Notes: generated from the letters alone by a model not told the origin. A stretch of 64,000 bases of DNA from Tessaracoccus antarcticus (GCF_003688855.1 NZ_REFW01000002.1:62001-126000), one strand, 5' to 3'. Counted from the stretch's first letter, positions 53,372 through 61,917 are shown. A program made the numbers and translations.

Positions 53372-53830
53372 TCACACAGCAGAGGTGGTGGGGCGGTGAT
53401 CGCCTTCGTGAAGGACTGCATGCGACGTGTTCATACGACGCCGCATGAGAGAACGCAGCAGTGCGACCACCCAGACCGCGAGCAATGCGGACCAGAGAAA
53501 CGCGATGACGTCCAGCCGTACAAGGATGAGCATTTGATCTGACATCCACAGAGTCACCACACCACCGGCTCCACTGGCGAAAGCGAGGAACACGCGTTTC
53601 ACCGGGGCCTTTGTGGAATCCGTCAAGAACGCCGCTGCCGTGCACAGCCCAACTCCCACGAATGGCACTAGAACAACGGCCATCAGCTGCGCCCCAGGGT
53701 AGTCATACGACACCCTGTCACTGAAGGGGATCATCGAAAAAATAGCCCATGGAACGATGGCCGCGGCAACAAAGGGAGCAATGGCGGGGACGACAAATGA
53801 CGAGGCGCTGGGTTTTGGATTGTTGGGCAT
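53372..53830 (-). CDS. Small four-helix membrane protein, unknown
   Basis: Predicted 152 residues from ATG 53830, four bases after GGAAG. Four hydrophobic stretches (FVVPAIAPFVAAAIVPWAIF, LMAVVLVPFVGVGLCTAAAF, VFLAFASGAGGVVTLWM, VIAFLWSALLAVWVVALL) and a basic C-terminus. I do not recognise it. The region is visibly richer in A and T than its neighbours and uses rarer codons (AGA, CTA, ATA), which points to recent acquisition. It sits next to a DUF222-HNH gene of similar composition. Confidence 0.65.
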   Translation of the reverse strand: MPNNPKPSASSFVVPAIAPFVAAAIVPWAIFSMIPFSDRVSYDYPGAQLMAVVLVPFVGVGLCTAAAFLTDSTKAPVKRVFLAFASGAGGVVTLWMSDQMLILVRLDVIAFLWSALLAVWVVALLRSLMRRRMNTSHAVLHEGDHRPTTSAV

Positions 53831-54040
53831 GACTTCCTTCGAACGTCGGTGACGCGATGACCATGAGGGAATCATGCCTCATGGCGACCCGTCGCGCTAC
53901 GGAAAACCGTAAGCCGGCCAGTGCGGGACTACTCCCGAACCGTGCGATTCATCGTGCTCAGGATGGTGGGTTGTGAGCGTGTCGATATACCCCGTGTCCT
54001 CATCAACGAGTCGGATTGTTCGTGATGCTGCTGGAATTGT

Positions 54041-55444
54041 TTAGTGGATGCGGCGGGTTCCGTTGTTGTCGAGGGTGTAGCGGAATCCGAGTGGGCTGGT
54101 CCACACGAGTTGGCCGATGCAGGGTTGCATACATGTCCAGAATCCGGCCGTTTTGCCGCGGTGGAGTCGGCGGCTGAACGGCCCCAGATTCCCCAGCCGG
54201 GTTTGTGGGTCCCGGCAGGATTGTTGGTAGGCGGTGGTGTGATCGAGATCGAGGCCGCGGCTGGTGCGGTTGCTGTACGGGAATGCCTCTGTGGGGAACA
54301 GCAGGCACGCAGCTTCGCGTAGCCGGCGGGAGGGCCGGTATTGGTGCTCCGGGGGGATGGTGTTGAGGTCCAGGACGGGTGTCACGCGGATCTGTTTCCC
54401 GTCCAGCAACTCCCGGAGCGTTGCCACGGCGATGGTGGCGGTGTTCTCGATGACGGCTGTTGCGTCGGGGTGGAGGTGGATGTAGATCTGCACTCTGGGC
54501 TGGAGCCTGGCGGGGTTGATGGTGATGGTGCCGCAGGTGTGGCCGGTGCAGTGGGCGGGGTCGGAGGCGACTCTGCCGGTCTCGGGGTCAATCGGAAGTC
54601 CCTCTCCAACCGGCGCCTCATCCAGTCCGCCCTCGGATCGGTAGCTGGCCGTCTCGTACTGAGTGGTGCCGAACGTGTGGGGCTGGAGTGCTGCCTGGAG
54701 CATGGCCAGGGCGATGGCGGGGTGGGCCATGATGCCCAGTGCTTTGGATCGCAGGACATCGGCTGCGTCCCGGCTGTACTCAGGCTTTGCGTGGAGGATC
54801 CCGGCCAGTTGTGTGATGGTGGCGTTGACGTATTTCGCGTCGAGGAGGTCGAGTTTGGCGGTGAGGTTCACGGTGGCCTCATACGGTTCCCAGAGGCGGA
54901 CGTTGCGGTCCTGCAGTTGGCGGGCTTCCCGCGCCGCCGCGATGGCGGGGTCGGCGGCGATGATCAGTGTGTCGCACAGGTCGATGGCGCCCTGCCACGA
55001 GAACCGGTGCTGTTTCGTGACCCAGGCCCGGCCCACAGTGTCGGCGGTCTCCGGGTCGAGGATGCCGAACTTCCCGGCGGCTTTTCGGGCACGGTGGGCG
55101 TCCAGGCTCAGGTCCTGCACCGCATCCCACAGGCTGGGGTGGCGGTGGTACAGGTTCAGGGTCTCGAACATGATGGTCTTGGCCCGTGCCGGGCTGCATC
55201 CCATGAGGGGGCCGAGTTCCATGGCGGCGAATTCGGAGATGGGTGCAGTTCCGGGGGACCCGCCCGGTGTTGTTTGCTCGACGAGTTCGTCGAGGAGTTC
55301 ATCATTGATGACGGAATCGGTGGCGGCGGTGTAATTCTGGGCGAGCGAAACAATGGCGCGCAGCTGGTCGGCCTGTGCCTGTTTCTCTTGCGTCACGGCG
55401 TTCAGCAACAATGTTGTTGCTTCAACACATCTCTGCTTCTCCAT
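54041..55444 (-). CDS. DUF222 protein with HNH endonuclease domain
   Basis: Predicted 467 residues. The N-terminal two-thirds is the helical DUF222 region (ELGPLMGCSPARAKTIMFE, then RKAAGKFGILDPETADTVG); the C-terminus holds an HNH nuclease with GLDLDHTTAYQQ (DH) and RLGNLGPFSRRLHRGKT (N and H). This is the multi-copy actinobacterial family that includes the REP13E12 repeats of M. tuberculosis, often present in many divergent copies per genome and linked to mobile DNA. No flanking direct repeats were obvious. ATG 55444 has TATTCT four bases upstream and no ribosome-binding site, so the true start is uncertain. Confidence 0.88.
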   Translation of the reverse strand: MEKQRCVEATTLLLNAVTQEKQAQADQLRAIVSLAQNYTAATDSVINDELLDELVEQTTPGGSPGTAPISEFAAMELGPLMGCSPARAKTIMFETLNLYHRHPSLWDAVQDLSLDAHRARKAAGKFGILDPETADTVGRAWVTKQHRFSWQGAIDLCDTLIIAADPAIAAAREARQLQDRNVRLWEPYEATVNLTAKLDLLDAKYVNATITQLAGILHAKPEYSRDAADVLRSKALGIMAHPAIALAMLQAALQPHTFGTTQYETASYRSEGGLDEAPVGEGLPIDPETGRVASDPAHCTGHTCGTITINPARLQPRVQIYIHLHPDATAVIENTATIAVATLRELLDGKQIRVTPVLDLNTIPPEHQYRPSRRLREAACLLFPTEAFPYSNRTSRGLDLDHTTAYQQSCRDPQTRLGNLGPFSRRLHRGKTAGFWTCMQPCIGQLVWTSPLGFRYTLDNNGTRRIH

Positions 55445-55520
55445 ATATACAGAATAGATGGCATCACTGACAATTCCATTATGGGCTCAGTGGATGCATT
55501 CCGGAACCATGGAACAGGGC

Positions 55521-56042
55521 TCAGCGGTTGTCGTCGTCGTCCTTGTTGGGGTTCGGGAGCTCATTGGTGCCGCCGGATCCGGGGAATCGTTCGTTGCCGC
55601 GCTTCGCCCTGCCGATGATCTGGGGGAGGACGAAAAACATGAACGGCCAGATCATCCACACCATGGCGCTGCCCGCGCCGTTCAGGACCAGCAACAGGAC
55701 CGCGACGGCGATGAGTGCACCGGCTGATGCACTGATGGCGCGCACCAGGGGAGTCCTGAACCATGGCACGACGGGGCGCGGCACCTCCGGGACCACCAGG
55801 GCCGTCGGTAGGGCCAGGTCACTGACGAGTGGCATGAAGTCGCGGAGATAGGTGGCCTGCAGAGCCTGCTCAAGTCGCTGGGAATACTCGGGGTCGCGAA
55901 GCCGGCCGTCGGCGTATGCCTCTGCGAGGATGTCGGCGGCGTGGTCGCGGTCGAAGTCTGAGGCACGCAGACCCGAGGCCTCAGGGCTGCGTGGGTCCCG
56001 GGCGAAGCCTTGCCATGGATTGGACTGTGGTGTGTTCGTCAT
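55521..56042 (-). CDS. DUF1707 SHOCT-like membrane protein
   Basis: Predicted 173 residues. The N-terminal DUF1707 motif is clear (SGLRASDFDRDHAADILAEA, then YADGRLRDPEYSQRLEQAL), followed by two hydrophobic helices (VRAISASAGALIAVAVLLLV and MVWMIWPFMFFVLPQII) and an acidic tail. Actinobacterial DUF1707 proteins are small membrane proteins of unknown function, probably oligomerising through the N-terminal helix pair. The ATG overlaps the stop of the FAD gene (ATGA), so it is cotranscribed with it. Confidence 0.88.
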   Translation of the reverse strand: MTNTPQSNPWQGFARDPRSPEASGLRASDFDRDHAADILAEAYADGRLRDPEYSQRLEQALQATYLRDFMPLVSDLALPTALVVPEVPRPVVPWFRTPLVRAISASAGALIAVAVLLLVLNGAGSAMVWMIWPFMFFVLPQIIGRAKRGNERFPGSGGTNELPNPNKDDDDNR

Positions 56043-57241
56043 GATCTCTGCTCAAGCGTACTGCCCCTGAAGTGCCTGTTCGTGGGGCGGCAGTCCTCGC
56101 CCGTCAACCGCTCGTGCAGTTCGTAGACGGCGAGTGCGGCGCTGGCGAGTTCGGCCCACGGCTCGTTGCCGGCCGGTGAGCAGGCTGAGGCGGCGAGAAG
56201 ATCGCCGACGATGGGTGTGCGACGCAGCCACGCGCGGCCGCTGTCGGGGGCGAGACCCCAGTCGGGGTCCGGGGTGCCACGACGGTGGTCGTGGGTGGTG
56301 GCCATGAGAGCGTCCGCCACGGGACGCAGCCAGGTGGTCACAGGGCCTGTGGGGGTGTGCTCGACCGTGGTACGCAGGGCAAGGATGCCGTCGTCGTCGC
56401 GCAGTGCGTGGGAGATGGCGGGTCGAAGAGTGCGGCGAGGGGCGGGCCGGAGCAGCGACCGGGTGGTGCGGGGGCGGCAGTCGATGGAGGTGGGTGTTGC
56501 GCTGTGGTTCACGACGGAGACCCCGCGCTCGATGACACGATCCGCCAGCAACTCCACGAGCCGTGACGCCCTCTGGCCCCGGCCATCCTCGTCGACAAGC
56601 TGCCAGCGGCCAAAGGTCCGATCGATGGCGTGGGTGGCTGCCAGCAGAGCCGGGGCCGAGGGGGAGTGTGTTCCGAGCATGGGGCCGAGGTCGGTGACGA
56701 GGACGGACAGTTGCGGATGGTCGAGACGGTCACCCAGGCCGCTCAGCGTCCGATCCAGCCACAGTTGCTGGCGGCCAGTTCTCTCCAGGGGAAGCCCCGG
56801 GCCATCGATGCCGAACGCCCGTCGCGCCGCCCAGACCGCGTCCAGGTCATCGATGAGGTCGCGCCACCGCTCGGCAGCCGGGGTTCCGAAGCGATGCGAG
56901 ATGGCATGGAACTGGGCCCCCCGTTCCGCAGGCAGTTCCAGCGTGGAGCCGTCAGGGAATCGATGCTCGACGGCAGGGGCCTCGACGAGCGCCAGTCCGG
57001 CACGGTTCAACTCGGTGACGAGGTGCCCACCCGACTTCTTGAACACATCGCGCCATGTCGCGGGGAGGGACACGAGCTGCGGAAGCGCGTCGACGAGGTG
57101 CCCACCGGGGCCCTCGGTGGCGGCCCACCGTCCTCCCAGGGAGGCGCCTTCGGTGACGAGTTCCACGTCGTGGCCAAGCTTCGCCAGACGGGCGCCAGCA
57201 GCCAGACCGGAGAGCGTTGCGCCGTGCACCACCAAGGACAT
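56039..57241 (-). CDS. FAD-dependent oxidoreductase, amine-oxidase fold
   Basis: Predicted 400 residues. The N-terminus SLVVHGATLSGLAAGARLAK followed by GHDVELVTEGASLGGRWAAT matches flavin amine oxidase/phytoene desaturase-type proteins with NAD(P)-binding Rossmann fold, including the second FAD contact LGGRW. The dinucleotide loop reads G-A-T-L-S-G, with Thr where the second Gly of GxGxxG normally lies. ATG 57241 is preceded by TATCCT at seven bases (leaderless), and this decides against the ATG two codons upstream. Substrate unknown. It is coupled to the DUF1707 gene. Confidence 0.78.
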   Translation of the reverse strand: MSLVVHGATLSGLAAGARLAKLGHDVELVTEGASLGGRWAATEGPGGHLVDALPQLVSLPATWRDVFKKSGGHLVTELNRAGLALVEAPAVEHRFPDGSTLELPAERGAQFHAISHRFGTPAAERWRDLIDDLDAVWAARRAFGIDGPGLPLERTGRQQLWLDRTLSGLGDRLDHPQLSVLVTDLGPMLGTHSPSAPALLAATHAIDRTFGRWQLVDEDGRGQRASRLVELLADRVIERGVSVVNHSATPTSIDCRPRTTRSLLRPAPRRTLRPAISHALRDDDGILALRTTVEHTPTGPVTTWLRPVADALMATTHDHRRGTPDPDWGLAPDSGRAWLRRTPIVGDLLAASACSPAGNEPWAELASAALAVYELHERLTGEDCRPTNRHFRGSTLEQRS

Positions 57242-57607
57242 GGCCATCAGGATAGTCGGCAGTCACGCTCTGCGACCCGCTGCAGCCGGGGGGCGGATGG
57301 CGTGAACGGTCACGGAACCGAGTGGTCCAGGAGAACAGCCAGGGCCCCACGGCGGAAGCGGCAACAAGAGTGTGTGCAGACGCCACCGAAACGAAGCTGG
57401 AGATCGAGAACCCCGGGTCGAAGGTGATCGTTCCGCGAACCGAACCACTGGTCGCTGCGCTGCGCAGCGACACCGCACCGGTTCTCACCAGCATCCTTCT
57501 GCGCTGAGCGAGCGGTGGGCCCAGACGACACAGGTCCTCCACCGTGACCTGGTTCTGCGGTTGCGGTTGCGGGGGACCGTGCGGTGTCTGGACGACCACG
57601 AGACCGG
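57242..57607. other. 366-base stretch without a convincing gene
   Basis: Between the FAD oxidoreductase start and the glyoxalase-like gene end I see no gene with start signals and recognisable product. A 61-codon frame (GTG 57322 to TGA 57507, plus strand) has G/C-rich third positions, and minus-strand frames through the same bases are also open. It may hold a decayed gene, a small protein, or only regulatory DNA. The -10 box of the FAD gene is at its left edge. Confidence 0.4.
57249..57254 (-). promoter_or_regulatory. -10 box, leaderless FAD oxidoreductase
   Basis: TATCCT on the minus strand, seven bases before ATG 57241. Confidence 0.6.
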
Positions 57608-58231
57608 TCAGCCGATACGGACCAGACCGTGAGGCGTCTCCAGTTCCACTGAGAGGGACACGGCACCCTTCCGGATCTCCGACACCGACTCGAGGGCGTC
57701 GACGGCTCCCAGAGCTGCCCGGACATCGTCGGGTGCGGGATGGGTGAGCGTCAGCGACAGCAGCGTGACGTCGGGCAATCCGACGGAGGGATGTGTACTG
57801 TCCTGCCAGTCGATGAGGAACGGGATGGTGCCCTCGAGTCCGCCGCGGGGCGGGGTCAGACGCCACGTGAGGATGTGCCCGTCGGGGGTCGCGCGATCCA
57901 TGGGATTCGGCTCGCCGGGGTCGTAGCCGGCCTCGCGGGCCGAGGCGACCTGCGCGTCGAGGTCATCCGGCCGCACCGCCCACCCCACCACCGTGGTGGC
58001 GGTGACCTCGTCGACCCGCAGCGGACGCGGTTGCCCGGGCTCGTCCTGGGATGGGTCAGGACCGATGAGCTCGATGTAGCGGCCCTCACCCAGACCGACG
58101 AGGTGGTTCGCCGTACCCTGGCCCCCGTGTCTACCACCGGCCACCGGTTGGACGCCGGTGAGGGTGTGGAACTCGGCGACGAGCGCCTCCAGATCCGGGG
58201 ATGCGATGACGATGTGGTCGAGTTGCGACAT
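57608..58231 (-). CDS. Glyoxalase-like (VOC) domain protein
   Basis: Predicted 207 residues: MSQLDHIVIASPDLEALVAE at the N-terminus, then GTANHLVGLGEGRYIELIGP and RATPDGHILTWRLTPPRGGL, the pattern of the single-chain glyoxalase-like domain (Glyoxalase_3 type) with His and Glu metal ligands. The enzyme activity is not predictable; many such proteins act on small carbonyl compounds. ATG 58231 has TAGAGT six bases upstream, suggesting leaderless transcription. Confidence 0.82.
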   Translation of the reverse strand: MSQLDHIVIASPDLEALVAEFHTLTGVQPVAGGRHGGQGTANHLVGLGEGRYIELIGPDPSQDEPGQPRPLRVDEVTATTVVGWAVRPDDLDAQVASAREAGYDPGEPNPMDRATPDGHILTWRLTPPRGGLEGTIPFLIDWQDSTHPSVGLPDVTLLSLTLTHPAPDDVRAALGAVDALESVSEIRKGAVSLSVELETPHGLVRIG

Positions 58232-58237
58232 GCGTCG

Positions 58238-58243
58238 ACTCTA
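58238..58243 (-). promoter_or_regulatory. -10 box, leaderless glyoxalase-like gene
   Basis: TAGAGT on the minus strand, six bases before ATG 58231. Confidence 0.55.
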
Positions 58244-58380
58244 GTCCGGGATGGTGGACAACGCGTGAGCTCGGCCCAGGGTGACCTGGCCTCTTCGTGT
58301 ACCGGTGGGGGGGTGTACCTGGCCCGGAGAAGACGTCGACGACGGCCGTCCGGCACGGGTCTTCAAGGTGCTCGCAGCGA

Positions 58381-60330
58381 TCACGGACCGTATGGCTGGC
58401 GCTGGTCCTCCATTGGCTCGGTGGACCATGGCGCGATCCACGCCCCCGTGCCCTCGGACGTGTCGATGATCCCGGATTCCAGCCAGGTGAAGTCCCCGGC
58501 CAACACCTTCTGTGACAGCTTCCTGTCTGTTTTGTCGCTGTTGGCCCACAGGTCCCGGAACAGGGCTTCGCAGCGATGCTCGGACTGTTCGCAGAACGCC
58601 AGGGCCAGCAGCTCGGCCGATGCCGCGTTGTCAGGATCCTGAGTGCGCATGAGCTCGACGCGGGAGATGCAGGCCGCCATGGCGAAGAGTTCCGCTCCCA
58701 CATCCACCACCCGGCCCAGGAACGCCTGGTGGGTCTCCATGCCCGCCTGCCACGTGGCCATCCCGGCGAAGGTGTGCCGGGCCAGGCGTCGCGAGGAACG
58801 CTCGATGAAGCGCAGGATTTTCGCCATCCGGCCATGGTCCGCGAAGGAGTTGGGCAACATGCCGGAGCCAACGGCCAGGGTCGGCAACCATGTGGCGTAG
58901 AACCCGGAGGCGCCCATGGCGGCCCTGGCCTTTGCGGACAGATCGGCGTCCTTGTTGGCCAGGTCCCCGGCCGCTTTGAGGTGGGAGTCCACGGCCTCCC
59001 GGGCGATGAGGAGGTGCATGATCTCGGTGGAGCCCTCGAAGATGCGATTGATGCGCAGATCCCGCACCAACTGTTCGACGGGGACGCCACGTTCGCCGCG
59101 TGCCCGTTGCGACGAGGCGGTCTCGTAGCCGCGACCCCCACGGATCTGCAGCAGCTCGTCGGCGATCCTGCTGGCGACCTCCGAGCAGAACAGCTTGGCG
59201 AGGGCGGCCTCGATGCGCACGTCCTTCATGCCGGAGTCGGCCAGGGCGGCGGAGAGCTCGAAGACGGACTCCATGGCAAACGTGCTCGCCGCGATGTAGG
59301 AAATCTTCTTGCCGACTGCCTCGTGCTCCCCGACGGGCTTGCCCCACTGGACCCGGACGCTGGACCATTCGCGCGCGATCTTCAACGACCACTTGCCGGC
59401 GCCGACGCACAACGCCGGAATCGACAGGCGTCCGGTGTTGAGGGTGCTGAGCGCGATCTTCAGTCCGGCACCCTCCCTGCCCAGGCGGTTCTCGACGGGG
59501 ACGACCACCTCGCGGAAGCGCGTGACGCCGTTCTCGATTCCGCGGAGCCCCATGAAGGCGTTGCGGTGCTCCACGATGATCCCGTCGGAATCTGCTTCCA
59601 CCACGAACGCGCTGATCCCACCGCGGGCTGCCGTCCCGTCGGGCAGCGTGTGGGGTGGGACCGTAGCCATCACGACCAGCAACTCCGCCACCACACCGTT
59701 GGTGGTCCACAGCTTGGCCCCGTTGATCCGGTAGCTCTTCCCGTCCTCGGACAGGGAAGCTGTCGTCCCGAGACGTGCCGGATCCGAGCCGACGTCGTTC
59801 TCGGTGAGCAGGAACGCCGAAATGGCACCTGCTGCGCAGCGCGGGAGATAGGCGCGCTTCTGCTCCGCGGTGCCGAACATCTTCACGGGCTCGGGAACAC
59901 CAATCGACTGGTGCGCCGACAGGAGTGCGCCCAGGCTGGGGTTCACCGACCCCACCAGCACCAGAGCCCGTCCGTAGTCGGCCAGATCCAGGCCCAGACC
60001 GCCGTATTCGCGCGGGATCTTCATGCCGAAGGCACCCACGTCGCGCAGCACCCGGATGACCTCGTCGGGGACACGGGCGTCACGCTCGATGGTGGAGGCG
60101 TCAATGTGGGCCATGGCGTCGCGCAGTGTGATCAAGAATTCTGCGCCCCTGGCTGCGGCGTCCGGATCCTGCTGTGGGTGGGGGTGGACCAGGTCCCAGT
60201 CGAACCTGCCCATGTAGAGGCCCTTGGCGAAGCTGGGACGTTCCCACCCCTGCTCCCGGGCGGCCTCCGCCACCTGACGGGCGACTTTCTCGTCGACGCG
60301 TTCGTCGGCATGCCTCTCATCGATGCTCAC
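58381..60330 (-). CDS. Acyl-CoA dehydrogenase, long form
   Basis: Predicted 649 residues, longer than the usual 380 and similar in size to VLCAD-like proteins. FAD and substrate segments are FLLTENDVGSDPARLGTTAS, GAKLWTTNGVVAELLVV and RFREVVVPVENRLG; the C-terminal helix pair includes the catalytic region INRIFEGSTEIMHLLIAREA (Glu in FEGST). The additional C-terminal 200 residues form a helical extension. It oxidises a fatty acyl-CoA in the cytoplasm or at the membrane. GTG 60330 follows GAGGAG at six bases. A 101-residue gene lies 65 bases upstream on the same strand. Confidence 0.92.
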   Translation of the reverse strand: MSIDERHADERVDEKVARQVAEAAREQGWERPSFAKGLYMGRFDWDLVHPHPQQDPDAAARGAEFLITLRDAMAHIDASTIERDARVPDEVIRVLRDVGAFGMKIPREYGGLGLDLADYGRALVLVGSVNPSLGALLSAHQSIGVPEPVKMFGTAEQKRAYLPRCAAGAISAFLLTENDVGSDPARLGTTASLSEDGKSYRINGAKLWTTNGVVAELLVVMATVPPHTLPDGTAARGGISAFVVEADSDGIIVEHRNAFMGLRGIENGVTRFREVVVPVENRLGREGAGLKIALSTLNTGRLSIPALCVGAGKWSLKIAREWSSVRVQWGKPVGEHEAVGKKISYIAASTFAMESVFELSAALADSGMKDVRIEAALAKLFCSEVASRIADELLQIRGGRGYETASSQRARGERGVPVEQLVRDLRINRIFEGSTEIMHLLIAREAVDSHLKAAGDLANKDADLSAKARAAMGASGFYATWLPTLAVGSGMLPNSFADHGRMAKILRFIERSSRRLARHTFAGMATWQAGMETHQAFLGRVVDVGAELFAMAACISRVELMRTQDPDNAASAELLALAFCEQSEHRCEALFRDLWANSDKTDRKLSQKVLAGDFTWLESGIIDTSEGTGAWIAPWSTEPMEDQRQPYGP

Positions 60331-60395
60331 GGCGGGCTCCTCTGTTCAGGAAAAGGGCCTGCCACGGACTCCCACAGGCCCTGACGCAACTGATG

Positions 60396-60701
60396 TCAGC
60401 CTATCCCTGTGACGCTCGACCCGTCGGTGAATCCTCTGCTCTGTGAGGTCTCGATCCCGCCCCTGATGGGCGACGTGGGCTGCCCCGCCGTGATGGCCTG
60501 CAGCGTGTAGCTGAGGGGAGTGGTTCGTGGCGCTCCCGGAGCCAGAACTCGCCCCCACGGGCCGGCCACCGTGGCAACCCACCGTTGAATGCGCGGCAGC
60601 CAGCCGATGGCTCCCACGCGGTGTTGTCCCACGCCGGTGTGGACGAGGCCGAACCGTTGCGCGCCCCAGGCCGCCAGCCATGAGAATTCATTTCTGACCA
60701 T
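60396..60701 (-). CDS. Probable orphan small protein, 101 residues
   Basis: The frame MVRNEFSWLAAWGAQRFGLV, continuing through VGAIGWLPRIQRWVATVAGP to YTLQAITAG, has third codon positions about three-quarters G/C, like its neighbours. It begins at an ATG nine bases after GGGAGG, with a CATACT -10-like box at 60722-60727. It is Trp- and Gly-rich, basic, without signal peptide. I do not recognise it, and competing open frames exist on both strands, so it may be spurious or a gene remnant. If real it precedes the acyl-CoA dehydrogenase gene in one transcript. Confidence 0.42.
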   Translation of the reverse strand: MVRNEFSWLAAWGAQRFGLVHTGVGQHRVGAIGWLPRIQRWVATVAGPWGRVLAPGAPRTTPLSYTLQAITAGQPTSPIRGGIETSQSRGFTDGSSVTGIG

Positions 60702-60719
60702 CCTGATCGCCCTCCCGAT

Positions 60720-60725
60720 CTAGTA
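60720..60725 (+). promoter_or_regulatory. Possible -10 box for glycerophosphodiesterase
   Basis: TAGTAT on the plus strand, about 76 bases before ATG 60802. On the minus strand the overlapping bases 60722-60727 read CATACT, a candidate -10 for the small gene at 60396-60701, so the two promoters would share DNA. Confidence 0.35.
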
Positions 60726-60801
60726 TGGCGAACAGTCCTGCGGCGCACTCCTCCCTGTTCCCCCCTGAGGTGGGCGCCGGTCTCAGAGAGGAGACACTGG
60801 C

Positions 60802-61917
60802 ATGAGATCCATCCCAAAATCTGCTGCAGCGGTTGTCGCTGCCCTGGTGCTCGCCGTCACGAGTGCCACCCCCAGCGTGGCGCACGGTCCCGATCCGAAG
60901 CACCACGACCAAGCAACCCTCCCCGTCGTGATCGCCCACCGTGGCGCGTCCGGATACCGTCCCGAACACACGATTGCGGCCTACCAGCTCGCCATCAAGC
61001 AGTGCGCCGATTACATCGAACCTGACCTGGTGGTCACCAGGGACGGGATCCTCGTGGACCGTCACGAACCGGAAATCGGTGGTACCACCGACGTGTCGTC
61101 CCGGCCCGAGTTCGCCAACCGCAAGACCACCAAGCAGCTCGACGGGAAGCCGGTGACAGGTTGGTTCGCGGAAGACTTCACGCTCGCAGAGCTGAAAACC
61201 CTGCGCGCCGTTGAACGGCTCCCGGAACTTCGCCCCGACAACACCGCCTACAACGGCCTGTACCAGGTGCCCACGTTCGAGGAGGTGTTGAAACTCGCGG
61301 TGAAGACCAAAGCGTGCTCAGGAAAACGCCTCGGCGTCATTCCTGAAATCAAGCACTCCACCTACTTCCGTCACCAGGGCTTCGACATGGAACGAAAGAC
61401 CGTGGCGATGTTGAAGAAGTTCGGTCTGACGAGTCATCGCGACCCCGTCGTGATCCAGAGCTTCGAAGTGAGCAATCTCGTGCGGCTCAGCTGGATGACC
61501 CGGGTGCGTCTCGTGCAGCTGGTCGACTGTCAGGGCGGCCCCTACGACGCGACCGCCAACGGCATCCCCCTCACCTACGCCAAGATGTCCACCGCCAAGG
61601 GGCTGAAAGCCATCAGCCTGTACGCGGACCAGGTGTCATTCTGCAAGGACGTCATGATCCCCAGGCAGGCCGACGGCAGCCTGGGTACACCCACTCGCGT
61701 GATTCGGGATGCACATCGCGCGGGGCTGGTGGTGGTCGGCTGGACCTTCCGGCGAGAGAACAACTTCCTGCCGCTCGAGTTCCGCAGCAGTGACAACCCT
61801 GCCGATCCGGGTGATCTGGTCGGTGAGATCCAGGTGTTCCTCGACGCCGGGATGGACCAGTTCTTCACCGACAACCCCGATCTGGGGGTGGCCGCGGTCA
61901 AGGAATGGAACGGATAG
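60802..61917 (+). CDS. glpQ: Secreted glycerophosphodiester phosphodiesterase
   Basis: Predicted 371 residues. The signal peptide (KSAAAVVAALVLAVTSATPS, cleavage near SVAHG) is followed by a GDPD TIM barrel: VIAHRGASGYRPEHT (His-Arg), EPDLVVTRDGILVDRHEPEI (Glu, Asp, His), PEIKHSTYFR and FFTDNPDLG. It hydrolyses glycerophosphodiesters such as glycerophosphocholine to glycerol 3-phosphate and an alcohol, outside the membrane. GAGAGGAG precedes the ATG. A secreted HAD phosphatase follows 133 bases downstream. Confidence 0.94.
   Translation: MRSIPKSAAAVVAALVLAVTSATPSVAHGPDPKHHDQATLPVVIAHRGASGYRPEHTIAAYQLAIKQCADYIEPDLVVTRDGILVDRHEPEIGGTTDVSSRPEFANRKTTKQLDGKPVTGWFAEDFTLAELKTLRAVERLPELRPDNTAYNGLYQVPTFEEVLKLAVKTKACSGKRLGVIPEIKHSTYFRHQGFDMERKTVAMLKKFGLTSHRDPVVIQSFEVSNLVRLSWMTRVRLVQLVDCQGGPYDATANGIPLTYAKMSTAKGLKAISLYADQVSFCKDVMIPRQADGSLGTPTRVIRDAHRAGLVVVGWTFRRENNFLPLEFRSSDNPADPGDLVGEIQVFLDAGMDQFFTDNPDLGVAAVKEWNG

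Noticed and set aside
57322..57507. A 61-codon plus-strand frame with G/C-rich third positions.
   Set aside because: There is no ribosome-binding site, no placed -10 box, no recognisable product, and competing frames exist on the other strand. It is kept only as a note in the gap entry.
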